Below, piece after piece: positions 43,469 through 51,490 of a stretch of DNA of 64,000 nucleotides. The stretch comes from Sphingobacterium sp. JB170 (GTDB taxonomy: Bacteria > Bacteroidota > Bacteroidia > Sphingobacteriales > Sphingobacteriaceae): positions 1 to 64,000 of the forward strand of contig NZ_FUKU01000005.1 of the NCBI RefSeq assembly GCF_900163865.1, in the 5' to 3' direction. Each line of letters starts with the position of its first letter. Positions within the stretch are counted from its first letter, which is position 1. The notes under the pieces were generated by a model. It was not told the DNA's origin. It did no database searches and worked only from the letters and a program-made list of their open reading frames with translations. The position numbers and the translations under genes were made by a program.

Positions 43469-43987
43469 CTATTTTAAATTTTCGGTAATCGATGCATCAA
43501 GTGGTTTGACCTTTGAACGATACCGATGTACCAATTTCCCCTCTTTATTCACAAGAAATTTTTCAAAATTCCAATTGATCGCGCCGGTAAAATCTTCATT
43601 TTCTGCACTCGTTAAATAGGCAAACAGTGGATTAATATTCTCGCCAACTACGTCAATTTTCTCTGACAATAAAAAATTCACACCGTAATTACGTTCACAA
43701 AAGCTTTGAATCTCTTCATTACTACCTGGCTCCTGCCCTTTGAAATTATTTGCTGGAAATCCAATAATCACTAATTCTTCACCGTAAGTCTCATGAAGCG
43801 TTTGCAAATCCTTATATTGCTCGGTAAAGCCGCATTTCGAAGCCGTGTTAACGATCAGTATATTCTTGCCCTTAAACTCCGACATATCAATTTGCTTACC
43901 ATCAATTGAAGTGAAACTAAAATCGTAAATGGATGTTGGTGGGCTTATAAGCGTCGCCAACAACATAATTGTGTTCAATAATACCAT
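43469..43987 (-). CDS. Glutathione/thioredoxin peroxidase, exported or anchored
   Basis: A 172-residue Gpx-family peroxidase reducing H2O2 or lipid hydroperoxides, in bacteria normally with thioredoxin. Catalytic Cys in NTASKCGFTEQY, Gln in NNFKGQEPGSNEE, Trp/Asn in GAINWNFEKFLV. The resolving Cys of thioredoxin-dependent members is in SFCERNYGVNF. Residues 1-15 (MVLLNTIMLLATLIS) are hydrophobic, suggesting export or membrane anchoring. It starts 5 bases after the stop of the upstream kinase gene, so both are co-transcribed. Confidence 0.94.
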   Translation of the reverse strand: MVLLNTIMLLATLISPPTSIYDFSFTSIDGKQIDMSEFKGKNILIVNTASKCGFTEQYKDLQTLHETYGEELVIIGFPANNFKGQEPGSNEEIQSFCERNYGVNFLLSEKIDVVGENINPLFAYLTSAENEDFTGAINWNFEKFLVNKEGKLVHRYRSKVKPLDASITENLK

Positions 43988-43992
43988 AATCT

Positions 43993-44859
43993 CTATTTTA
44001 TTTGCATTAATTTCTGTTCTCTATCAACAATGTAATGGAATAAATGTTCAATAGGGTTTTTAAGAATCGTTCCAACCTTCACCCCAAGCACTTCGCACAC
44101 TTCACGAAGCTGAAGATCGAAGTAATACGCTATACGACCGACAAAATGCACTTTATAATCCCAATAGTCGGGATATGTCATAATATTGGTACGTACAAAT
44201 TCATCGAAACCATTACGTAGCAGCCGATCGATGTAGGGATGTAAGAGGTTTTCTGACATAAATTCCGCGAAAGAAGCTAAATATGCGTTAGGACGGTCCT
44301 TTTGATACACATTTTTAATAACGATATCTTTATTCAGCCTGTATTTTTCCCCAAATTGCCGCGATAAGTCTTTGGGCATTGTACCATACAGGTAACTGGT
44401 AATTAAATTTTTTCCAAACCACGCACCTGACCCTTCGTCTCCTAATACGTAACCCATTCCATGGATCCCAGAGTGCAGCTCTTCTCCATCATAAAAGCCG
44501 ATATCCGAGCCCGTACCAATTGTGCTGACATATCCCTCACGATTTCCACATGTCGCGTAAGCACAGCCCAGTAAGTCACTTTCTACCGAGATAAACGCTG
44601 TCGGGAAAATTTCAGTTAATGCATTCGAAACAATCTCCCTACGATCGGGAGTAATGCAGCCAGCTCCGAAAAAGTACACTTCATGTATTTCATTGGCATA
44701 TGGCAAAATCTCAGGCACATCTTTCATCACTTTTGCAATCTCTTTTTCATTGACGAAAAAAGGATTCAACCCTTTCGTTCTAAAAGATAATGGTTTACTA
44801 TCTGGCAAATTTAGCATCCAATCGGAATTTGAAGATCCGCTATCTGCAACAAGAATCAT
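43993..44859 (-). CDS. BadF/BadG-family ATPase, N-acetylglucosamine-kinase-like (copy 2)
   Basis: A 288-residue paralogue of 38799-39659. Phosphate-1 motif VADSGSSNSDWMLN, ISTIGTGSDIGFYDGEEL, GDEGSGAWFGKNLITSYLYG and a C-terminus with DRLLRNGFDEFVRTN. The phosphate-1 motif differs from copy 1 (SSNSDW against STKTNW), so the two may prefer different sugars. It heads a minus-strand pair with the peroxidase gene, separated by 5 bases. Nearest functional family: N-acetylglucosamine/glucosamine kinases. The substrate cannot be fixed from sequence. Confidence 0.84.
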   Translation of the reverse strand: MILVADSGSSNSDWMLNLPDSKPLSFRTKGLNPFFVNEKEIAKVMKDVPEILPYANEIHEVYFFGAGCITPDRREIVSNALTEIFPTAFISVESDLLGCAYATCGNREGYVSTIGTGSDIGFYDGEELHSGIHGMGYVLGDEGSGAWFGKNLITSYLYGTMPKDLSRQFGEKYRLNKDIVIKNVYQKDRPNAYLASFAEFMSENLLHPYIDRLLRNGFDEFVRTNIMTYPDYWDYKVHFVGRIAYYFDLQLREVCEVLGVKVGTILKNPIEHLFHYIVDREQKLMQIK

Positions 44860-44928
44860 AGGCTACACTCATATTTTTATATAATCAAATTTAAGCAAAA
44901 ATTGGGAAATATAACCTAACAAGTTCAA

Positions 44929-44984
44929 ATTCGGAACTAGCATTACACAGCCCTATGCGCCATATATGGAATGCTAGTTCGAAT
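44929..44984. repeat. Long imperfect hairpin in a divergent promoter region
   Basis: ATTCG(G)AACTAGCATT and AATGCTAGTTCGAAT form a 15-bp stem with one bulged G and a 25-base loop. Both flanking genes start away from it, so it is not a terminator. Operator, regulatory RNA element or MITE remnant are possible. Confidence 0.55.
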
Positions 44985-45132
44985 CAAATAATAATTTTAA
45001 CGACAGCTTGAATATCACACCTACTCAAAAAGAGGGGGACCTCTGCCGACGGTATCACATCTAATGATAATTTCGAATTGCATCCCGAGCAGATTAAGGT
45101 TAGTTTTGTAGGTAATAAAAACACAAATTTTA

Positions 45133-46866
45133 ATGTCAGACTCCAGTATACATTTTCGCATTTCCTTCATCGAACCGCAAGCCCATTATTTTGAGGTTGA
45201 AATCACCATCAAGAATTTCGACCAAGAATTCATCGATCTAAAAATGCCTGTTTGGTCGCCCGGATCATATCTCATTCGTGAATATGCCCGACATGTTGAA
45301 TCGTTAACTGCTCGAAACGAAAATGAGTTGACCGAAAGTAAGAAAATTAATAAAAACACTTGGCGCATAAAGAACGATCGAGGCGTATTGAAAGTCAATT
45401 ACCGCGTGTACGGGTTTGAGGTATCAGTAAGGACTAATTTTGTCGACAGTGATCACGCCTATCTTAATCCTCCTGCCACATTCATGTATATCGAGGGAGC
45501 GATTAACCATCATGCAACCGTAGAAATCGCTCTACCTGAATATTGGAAGAACATATCAACAGGTTTACCGTGCAAAAATGCAGAAGAGCATTTATTTTTC
45601 GCTGAAAATTTTGACATCTTATTCGATTCGCCGATAGAAATTGGGAACCAGGACACATGGACTTTTGATGCTGCAGGAGTGCAGCATGAATTCGCGATGG
45701 TCGGTGGTGGAAATTACAATAAGAATAAGTTAACGGAAGATGTTACCAAGATCATCGAAACAGAAACAGCGTTATGGGGTGAGAACCCGAATGCCAGGTA
45801 TGTTTTTATTACCCACAATCGTCAGAATGGCGGCGGCGGACTGGAGCATCTAAATTCTACAGTCCTAGGCGCGAGCCGCTTCGCTTATCATATTGAATCA
45901 TCCTACAAAAACTACCTGAGTTTAGTAGCGCATGAGTACTTTCATCTATGGAACGTCAAACGTCTACGTCCAGAAGCCTTAGGTCCGTTCAACTATAACG
46001 AGGAAAACTATACCGAGGGCCTCTGGATGATGGAGGGATTTACGTCCTATTACGATAACCTCGTTCTGCGCCGATGTGGTTTCTTCTCCGTAAAAGAATA
46101 TCTTAATGCTCTTGCAAATGAATTCAATCTCGTGTATGCGCGTCCGGGGCATCGCTTGCAGTCTGCCGCCGAATCAAGCTTTGACACTTGGATTAAGCAC
46201 TACCGGCAAGACGAAAATTCGCTAAATTCAGGCGTATCGTACTACAATAAAGGTGCGATGCACTCTGTTGCCCTTGATATAGAAATTATATCCCATACGA
46301 ACGGTACAAAACGTTTGGACGATGTTCTCCGTGCTGCTTATAAAAAATTTTATAAAGAAGAACAGCGTGGATTCCAGGAGGAAGAGTTCTTATTACTAGC
46401 CGAAGACATTACAGGGGTAAGTCTCTCCGAGATATTTCGGGCTGCCCACGACGCTATTGAAATCGATTATAACAAATACTTTCAAAGAGTTGGTTATAAC
46501 TTAGTCAACTTACTCCAAGAAAGTCAAGAGCTTCAACTGGGAATAAAAACAACAACCCACGATGGCCGTCTTCAAATTAAGAATGTTGAACGCGACAGCG
46601 CGGCATGGCAGGCAGGTCTTAATGTGGATGATGAATTAATTGCAATTAACGGCAATAGACTAGATAATTTAGGTAAAGAAATGGACTATGTGCTATCTAC
46701 TGAAAAAGCCGGCGATATTATCGATGTATTAATCGCGAGAGACAGTCAAGTGCGAACGATACCTGTACCTTTGCTAACAAGCACCAAAAGCCAATGGGTA
46801 ATTGAGAAAAACGAAGACTCCTCAGTGCAAGAAAGTGCTTTAGGTGATATTTGGTTATCTATCTAA
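45133..46866 (+). CDS. M61-family metallopeptidase with PDZ domain
   Basis: A 577-residue protein of the glycyl-aminopeptidase M61 family. An N-terminal beta domain (about 1-160, MPVWSPGSYLIREYARHV), the catalytic zinc site VAHEYFHLWNVKRLRPE (H-E-x-x-H) with the third ligand in LWMMEGFTSYYDNL, and a C-terminal PDZ domain (about 490-560; VERDSAAWQAGLNVDDELIA) that probably binds substrate C-termini. No signal peptide, so cytosolic as drawn. It removes N-terminal residues from peptides, with Gly/Ala preference in known relatives. Confidence 0.94.
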   Translation: MSDSSIHFRISFIEPQAHYFEVEITIKNFDQEFIDLKMPVWSPGSYLIREYARHVESLTARNENELTESKKINKNTWRIKNDRGVLKVNYRVYGFEVSVRTNFVDSDHAYLNPPATFMYIEGAINHHATVEIALPEYWKNISTGLPCKNAEEHLFFAENFDILFDSPIEIGNQDTWTFDAAGVQHEFAMVGGGNYNKNKLTEDVTKIIETETALWGENPNARYVFITHNRQNGGGGLEHLNSTVLGASRFAYHIESSYKNYLSLVAHEYFHLWNVKRLRPEALGPFNYNEENYTEGLWMMEGFTSYYDNLVLRRCGFFSVKEYLNALANEFNLVYARPGHRLQSAAESSFDTWIKHYRQDENSLNSGVSYYNKGAMHSVALDIEIISHTNGTKRLDDVLRAAYKKFYKEEQRGFQEEEFLLLAEDITGVSLSEIFRAAHDAIEIDYNKYFQRVGYNLVNLLQESQELQLGIKTTTHDGRLQIKNVERDSAAWQAGLNVDDELIAINGNRLDNLGKEMDYVLSTEKAGDIIDVLIARDSQVRTIPVPLLTSTKSQWVIEKNEDSSVQESALGDIWLSI

Positions 46867-46929
46867 GGATAATTCCATTTATAAACATACATATCATTTC
46901 GTATAGACGACTTGATTTCCTTTAAACCG

Positions 46930-46958
46930 AAAAAGGGCTGTCAGAAACAGCCCTTTTT
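46930..46958 (+). terminator. Intrinsic terminator after the M61 peptidase
   Basis: AAAAAGGGCTGT, loop CAGAA, ACAGCCCTTTTT: a perfect 12-bp stem including flanking A/T-tracts. Confidence 0.92.
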
Positions 46959-47108
46959 CATTTTAATACTTTCAACAGACAGCTTTTAGCATTACCACAC
47001 TTTCATTCTATAACAATAAAATTGCGTTATTTTAGAAAACATCAATCAGTATTCTAAAAAGACTTTTTGTACCGCCCTTTTTTGGGTTTTAAAAATCAAA
47101 CCAAATTA

Positions 47109-47636
47109 TTAAAATTTGTAACGTATCGATAATCCAAATGGATCAAAAATTTTGATCGAACTCTCTTGTAGGAAATCAAAATATGGTTTTACATCGACGG
47201 ACACCGAAAATGGTGAGGTCGGAATCGCATATTCTACACCAATTACTCCATCAATACTTAATGCTAACTCCGATTTTGAGTCCGTTTTTCGAGTGGTAAT
47301 CGACCCATCAGGATTTTCTGTTCTGGTTTCAATAGCTTTATATTTCATGCTACCTATACTCCCCCCAAAACCATAAAACCAAGTGAAATTTTCTGCAAGG
47401 GGTTTATGAAATTCATACAAACCAACTATCCGGAAACGGCGAGATTTGGAGTTACTCTGTACGCTTAATATCCCTTCCATAGCGCGATCTGGAGCCAATG
47501 TATAACGATAAGTAAAACCAGTTGCACTTCCGAAACGTCCCCCGGCAGCATGTTGAGTATCTAACTGCGCAGATGCCTTATCAAATGACAACAATAATAA
47601 CCCCAACGTCAATAATAGCCAATTTGCTTTCTTCAT
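47109..47636 (-). CDS. Small outer-membrane beta-barrel-like protein
   Basis: About 175 residues from the preferred ATG (MKKANWLLLTLGLLLLSF, then DKASAQ), which gives a clean signal peptide; a longer frame would put 18 unrelated residues in front of it. The mature part is strand-rich with Gly and aromatics (GGRFGSATGFTYRY, ENFTWFYGFGGSIGSMKY, IDGVIGVEYAIP, KPYFDFLQE) and ends in FGLSIRYKF, an aromatic terminus typical of outer-membrane barrels. No family name that I can support. It faces a divergent fadD operon. Confidence 0.75.
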   Translation of the reverse strand: MKKANWLLLTLGLLLLSFDKASAQLDTQHAAGGRFGSATGFTYRYTLAPDRAMEGILSVQSNSKSRRFRIVGLYEFHKPLAENFTWFYGFGGSIGSMKYKAIETRTENPDGSITTRKTDSKSELALSIDGVIGVEYAIPTSPFSVSVDVKPYFDFLQESSIKIFDPFGLSIRYKF

Positions 47637-47809
47637 GAATTTAATAATTTTTAAAATACCTCCAAAAGTAACATTTTTTTTGTGGCCCAAAAGTTAAATT
47701 CTGTTATCAAACCCAATTAACTTTTTTACCAGGGATTCGTTCTTTGCCTGTTAAATCAGTATATTAGTAGGAGGACAACACAAAGTATAAACCGCTAACT
47801 CAAGTGCAT

Positions 47810-49573
47810 ATGAACAGGCTTAATAGGTTGATTGACATACTAGATAATTATAAAAGCCAGCACGAAAAACCTGATATGGTTGCCGGTAAACAAAACGGAA
47901 GGTGGCGATATTATTCGACGGCTGAATTTATTGACCTTACCGATTCAATCAGCAAAGCACTCCTTGACCGAGGACTGGTCAATGGAGACCGAGTTGCTTT
48001 AATGTCAGGCAACCGTCCAGAATGGAATATAATCGATTTTGCTTGTAACCAGTTGGGTATCGCGATAGTTCCACTGTATCCCACACTATCTGCTCAAGAT
48101 CTTTCCTATATAATAAATGATGCGGAGGCCAAACTCATTTTTGTGAGTAACCAAGAATTAGCGGCAAAAATTGATCAAGCTATCAATGAACATGATTTAA
48201 ACATCGAGATGTATTCCTTTGATCAAGTGCCCGGAAAGCAGCATATAGATTTATTGATCGAGAAAGGAAAGCAACTCGCTACAGATCTTGTACCGTATAA
48301 AGACGCAGTAGTACCGGACGACCTACTGACACTAATTTACACATCGGGCACGACAGGGAAACCAAAAGGCGTATTTTTAACGCATAAGAATATCTTAAGC
48401 AACGTCGATGCCTCAGAACACTTAGTGCCCGACTATGCGAAAAAAGCTTTAAGTTTTCTCCCATTGTGTCATATATTCGAACGAATGGTTGTATACATGT
48501 ACTTGACAAAAGGGATCACAATTAATTATGCCGAGAATTTAGATAATATTGTGGGTGATATAAATGATGTGAAGCCCCACATATTCACAACGGTTCCACG
48601 TGTATTAGAAAAGGTATACGATAAAGTCGTGGAAAAAGGAAAATCATTAACAAAAATCAAAAAATATATCTTCCTATGGGCACTTGATCTGGGGCATACC
48701 TTCCAGGAACCGTCAAAAAACAGTGTATTCTATAATATAAAATTAGAAATCGCACGTCGATTAGTCTTTTCGAAGTGGAAAGAGGCTCTTGGTGGTAATG
48801 TTGGTTTAATAATATCTGGAGGCGCGGCCTTGCAGGAACGATTAGCACGTGTTTTTTGGGCAGCAGACATCAAAGTGCTGGAGGGTTACGGGCTAACCGA
48901 AACGTCCCCTGTTATTGCGGTTAATTCCCCTATTGAAACAGATATTAAATTCGGCACCGTCGGTCGGGTATTGGATAATCTTGACGTGAAGATTGCTGAT
49001 GATGGCGAAATTCTCGTAAAGGGTCCAAGTGTAACATCGGGATACTACAAAAACAAAGATGCTACGCGTGAAGCATTCGATGAAAATGGTTATTTTCGTA
49101 CGGGTGATATTGGCGAACTTACCCCTGATGGGTTCTTAAAAATTACCGATCGAAAAAAGGAAATGTTCAAAACCGCAGGTGGTAAATATATTTCACCACA
49201 AGCACTGGAAAATAAATTTATGGAGTCAACACTTATCGCACAGATCATGGTCGTAGGAGAAAACCAGCGATTCCCCGCGGCGTTAATTGTTCCTGCTTTT
49301 GAAGAGTTAGAAAAATGGGCTAACCGCAGGGGAATCCCATTTGAAAGTCGGGAGTCTATAATCCAAAAAGCCCAAGTGATTGATAAATATCAACAAGAAA
49401 TTGATCGTTTAAATAATGGATTTGGGCAGTGGGAAAAAGTAAAAAAGTTCGTTCTTTTAGCTAATGATTGGACAATCGATGGCGGCGAATTAACGCCAAA
49501 ACTTAGTTTAAAACGAAAAGTAATATTACAAAAATTGGAGGACACAATAACTCAAATTTATCAAGAATCATAA
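47810..49573 (+). CDS. Long-chain acyl-CoA synthetase (AMP-forming)
   Basis: A 587-residue ANL-superfamily ligase. Phosphate loop TSGTTGKPKG near residue 185, then LPLCHIFERM, GYGLTETSP (adenine site), YFRTGDIGEL and the A8 hinge DRKKEMFKTAGGKYISPQ. The ATG at 47810 is preferred to the GTG two codons upstream. It makes acyl-CoA from fatty acid, ATP and CoA at the membrane. Its TAA overlaps the ATG of the next gene (TAATG), and that gene overlaps the third, so the three are translationally coupled. Confidence 0.95.
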   Translation: MNRLNRLIDILDNYKSQHEKPDMVAGKQNGRWRYYSTAEFIDLTDSISKALLDRGLVNGDRVALMSGNRPEWNIIDFACNQLGIAIVPLYPTLSAQDLSYIINDAEAKLIFVSNQELAAKIDQAINEHDLNIEMYSFDQVPGKQHIDLLIEKGKQLATDLVPYKDAVVPDDLLTLIYTSGTTGKPKGVFLTHKNILSNVDASEHLVPDYAKKALSFLPLCHIFERMVVYMYLTKGITINYAENLDNIVGDINDVKPHIFTTVPRVLEKVYDKVVEKGKSLTKIKKYIFLWALDLGHTFQEPSKNSVFYNIKLEIARRLVFSKWKEALGGNVGLIISGGAALQERLARVFWAADIKVLEGYGLTETSPVIAVNSPIETDIKFGTVGRVLDNLDVKIADDGEILVKGPSVTSGYYKNKDATREAFDENGYFRTGDIGELTPDGFLKITDRKKEMFKTAGGKYISPQALENKFMESTLIAQIMVVGENQRFPAALIVPAFEELEKWANRRGIPFESRESIIQKAQVIDKYQQEIDRLNNGFGQWEKVKKFVLLANDWTIDGGELTPKLSLKRKVILQKLEDTITQIYQES

Positions 49574-50559
49574 TGATTTTAGCGACGGTTAAAAAAGAAA
49601 CACGTGATTTTGGAATGCTCTTGATTGATACTGTTAATCGTTTTCTTCAAGACAAATGTCTTAAAAAAAGTGCATCGTTAGCCTATTATTCAGTTTTTTC
49701 AATTGGCCCATTAATTCTAATTCTGATATGGGCAGTAGGTTTCTTTTACGGAAACCAGCTTGAGGGGCCAACGGGCGCACGCGACGAAATAATGCAAGAA
49801 CTAAGCAGTTTGTTTGGTAATGACATTGCAGCGATGCTTAATTCCGCAATACAAAAGATTTCCCTCGAAAGCAAATCATCAATAGGACTCTATATCGGTA
49901 TTGGCGCACTCATTTTCTCTTCAACGACAATATTCGTCGATATTCAAAACTCCATAAATGAAATTTGGCGGGTAAAAGCAAAACCAAAAAAAGGATGGCT
50001 AAAAATAATTATCGATCGCTTAATCTCGTTTTCAATGGTGCTGGGTTTGGGATTTCTATTGATGATTTCTTTAGTGCTAAGTAGCATAATTGGTCTAATG
50101 ACGAACCATATAGTTGCATATTTTCCTGAACTGAACATTCAGTCGTTGAGCTTAGTGAATTCAGCAATTTCTTTTTTTCTGGTAGCTACCCTGTTTGCTT
50201 TTATATTCGCGTTTCTTCCTGACGCGAGAGTACGCTTCAAAGATATTTTTTGGGGTTCAATATTTACGACTCTTTTGTTTTTGGTAGGCAAATATTTTAT
50301 CTCCTACTACCTCAGCAACAATGCTACAGCAAGCTCTTTTGGCGCCGCGGGATCAATTATTATTTTGCTCGCATTTGTCTATTATGCTGCAGCGATTCTC
50401 TATTTTGGTGCTGAATTCACAAAATGCTTTGCGATGAAATACGGTAAAGGGATCCGTCCGAATTCGTACGCCGTGCTCGTTAAACAAACTGAACTGGAGA
50501 TCGATCTCCAAACAGGCATGCGTGAAATTGTGGAAACAGAAAAATCAGAGATAAAGTAG
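49573..50559 (+). CDS. YihY/BrkB-family inner-membrane protein
   Basis: A 328-residue protein with about six membrane helices and the family signatures ASLAYYSVFSIGPLILI near residue 38 (the usual AaaLAyyal-s-lPl), FLPDARVRFKDIFWGSIFT and FGAAGSIIILLAFVYYAAAILYFG. Proposed roles for the family include envelope stress resistance and ion or lipid transport; none is established. Overlaps fadD by one base (TAATG) and the next gene by one (TAGTG). Confidence 0.92.
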   Translation: MILATVKKETRDFGMLLIDTVNRFLQDKCLKKSASLAYYSVFSIGPLILILIWAVGFFYGNQLEGPTGARDEIMQELSSLFGNDIAAMLNSAIQKISLESKSSIGLYIGIGALIFSSTTIFVDIQNSINEIWRVKAKPKKGWLKIIIDRLISFSMVLGLGFLLMISLVLSSIIGLMTNHIVAYFPELNIQSLSLVNSAISFFLVATLFAFIFAFLPDARVRFKDIFWGSIFTTLLFLVGKYFISYYLSNNATASSFGAAGSIIILLAFVYYAAAILYFGAEFTKCFAMKYGKGIRPNSYAVLVKQTELEIDLQTGMREIVETEKSEIK

Positions 50560-51401
50560 TGCAAAACAAAAGTCTTCAATACATGTTAATCGCCGGATTT
50601 CTTTTTGCGATTATGAATGTCTGCGTAAAGCAGGTCAGCCACCTGCCGACAATGGAAGTGGTGTTATTTCGCTCGATTATAAGTCTAGCCATATGTTTCG
50701 TAATATTAAAAAAACTACAGATTCCCTTATTTGGGAATAATAAAGTGCTCTTGTCAATCCGTGGAATCGCAGGGTGCATCGGATTAATAGGATCGTTTTA
50801 CACGTTGCAAAATATCCCATTGGCCTCCGCCGTAACAATAAATTACCTCTCCCCTATGTTTACGGCCATGCTCGGTATTTTTTTGGTAAAACAACGCTTA
50901 AGACCGATACAATATCTATACTTTGTAATGGCTATCGGCGGCGTACTTGCTCTGAAAGGTTTTGACAGTCGCATATCCATGATGGACCTAACTATCGGTT
51001 TAACGGCAGCCCTGTCTGCGGGCCTCGCGTATAACATCATAGCCCGACTAAAAACTAGTGAGCACTCGCTCGTGATTATTTTTTACTTTCCACTAGTCAC
51101 TCTTCCTATTGTATCGATCTTCACTATTCTTGATTGGCACTCTCCTTCAAGCACCGACTACGTTTATTTACTATCGATTGGGCTATTATCACAAGGGGCA
51201 CAATATTACATGACTCGATCTTATCAACAGGCGAATCTAGGTAAAATTGCGAGTTTAAATTATTTGGGCGTTATTTATGCTATAACCTTTGGCTATTTCT
51301 TCTTCGGCGAACAATTAAATAGCCATTCGACCATAGGTATCGTATTGATCTTACTGGCCGTTGTTCTAAACTTCCTCACAAAACCAGCAATACAAAAATA
51401 G
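50559..51401 (+). CDS. EamA/DMT-family transporter
   Basis: A 280-residue protein with ten membrane helices in two EamA repeats: the first includes FLFAIMNVCVKQVSHLPTME, the second LTIGLTAALSAGLAYNIIAR. PLASAVTINYLSPMFTAMLG is typical of the drug/metabolite superfamily. It starts at GTG 50559, which overlaps the TAG of brkB as TAGTG; no better start exists nearby, and the coupling supports it. Exports or imports a small metabolite of unknown identity. Last gene before a hairpin terminator. Confidence 0.92.
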   Translation: MQNKSLQYMLIAGFLFAIMNVCVKQVSHLPTMEVVLFRSIISLAICFVILKKLQIPLFGNNKVLLSIRGIAGCIGLIGSFYTLQNIPLASAVTINYLSPMFTAMLGIFLVKQRLRPIQYLYFVMAIGGVLALKGFDSRISMMDLTIGLTAALSAGLAYNIIARLKTSEHSLVIIFYFPLVTLPIVSIFTILDWHSPSSTDYVYLLSIGLLSQGAQYYMTRSYQQANLGKIASLNYLGVIYAITFGYFFFGEQLNSHSTIGIVLILLAVVLNFLTKPAIQK

Positions 51402-51424
51402 TTTAACGCCGTCGCGTAACAAAA

Positions 51425-51459
51425 AAAGTCACTCTAGCGATCAGACCTAGAATGACTTT
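51425..51459. terminator. Bidirectional terminator
   Basis: AAAGTCACTCTAG and CTAGAATGACTTT pair with one mismatch around a 9-base loop; it lies between two convergent genes. Confidence 0.75.
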
Positions 51460-51490
51460 ATAAATTTATGAAAAATAACTGGCAGAAGTA

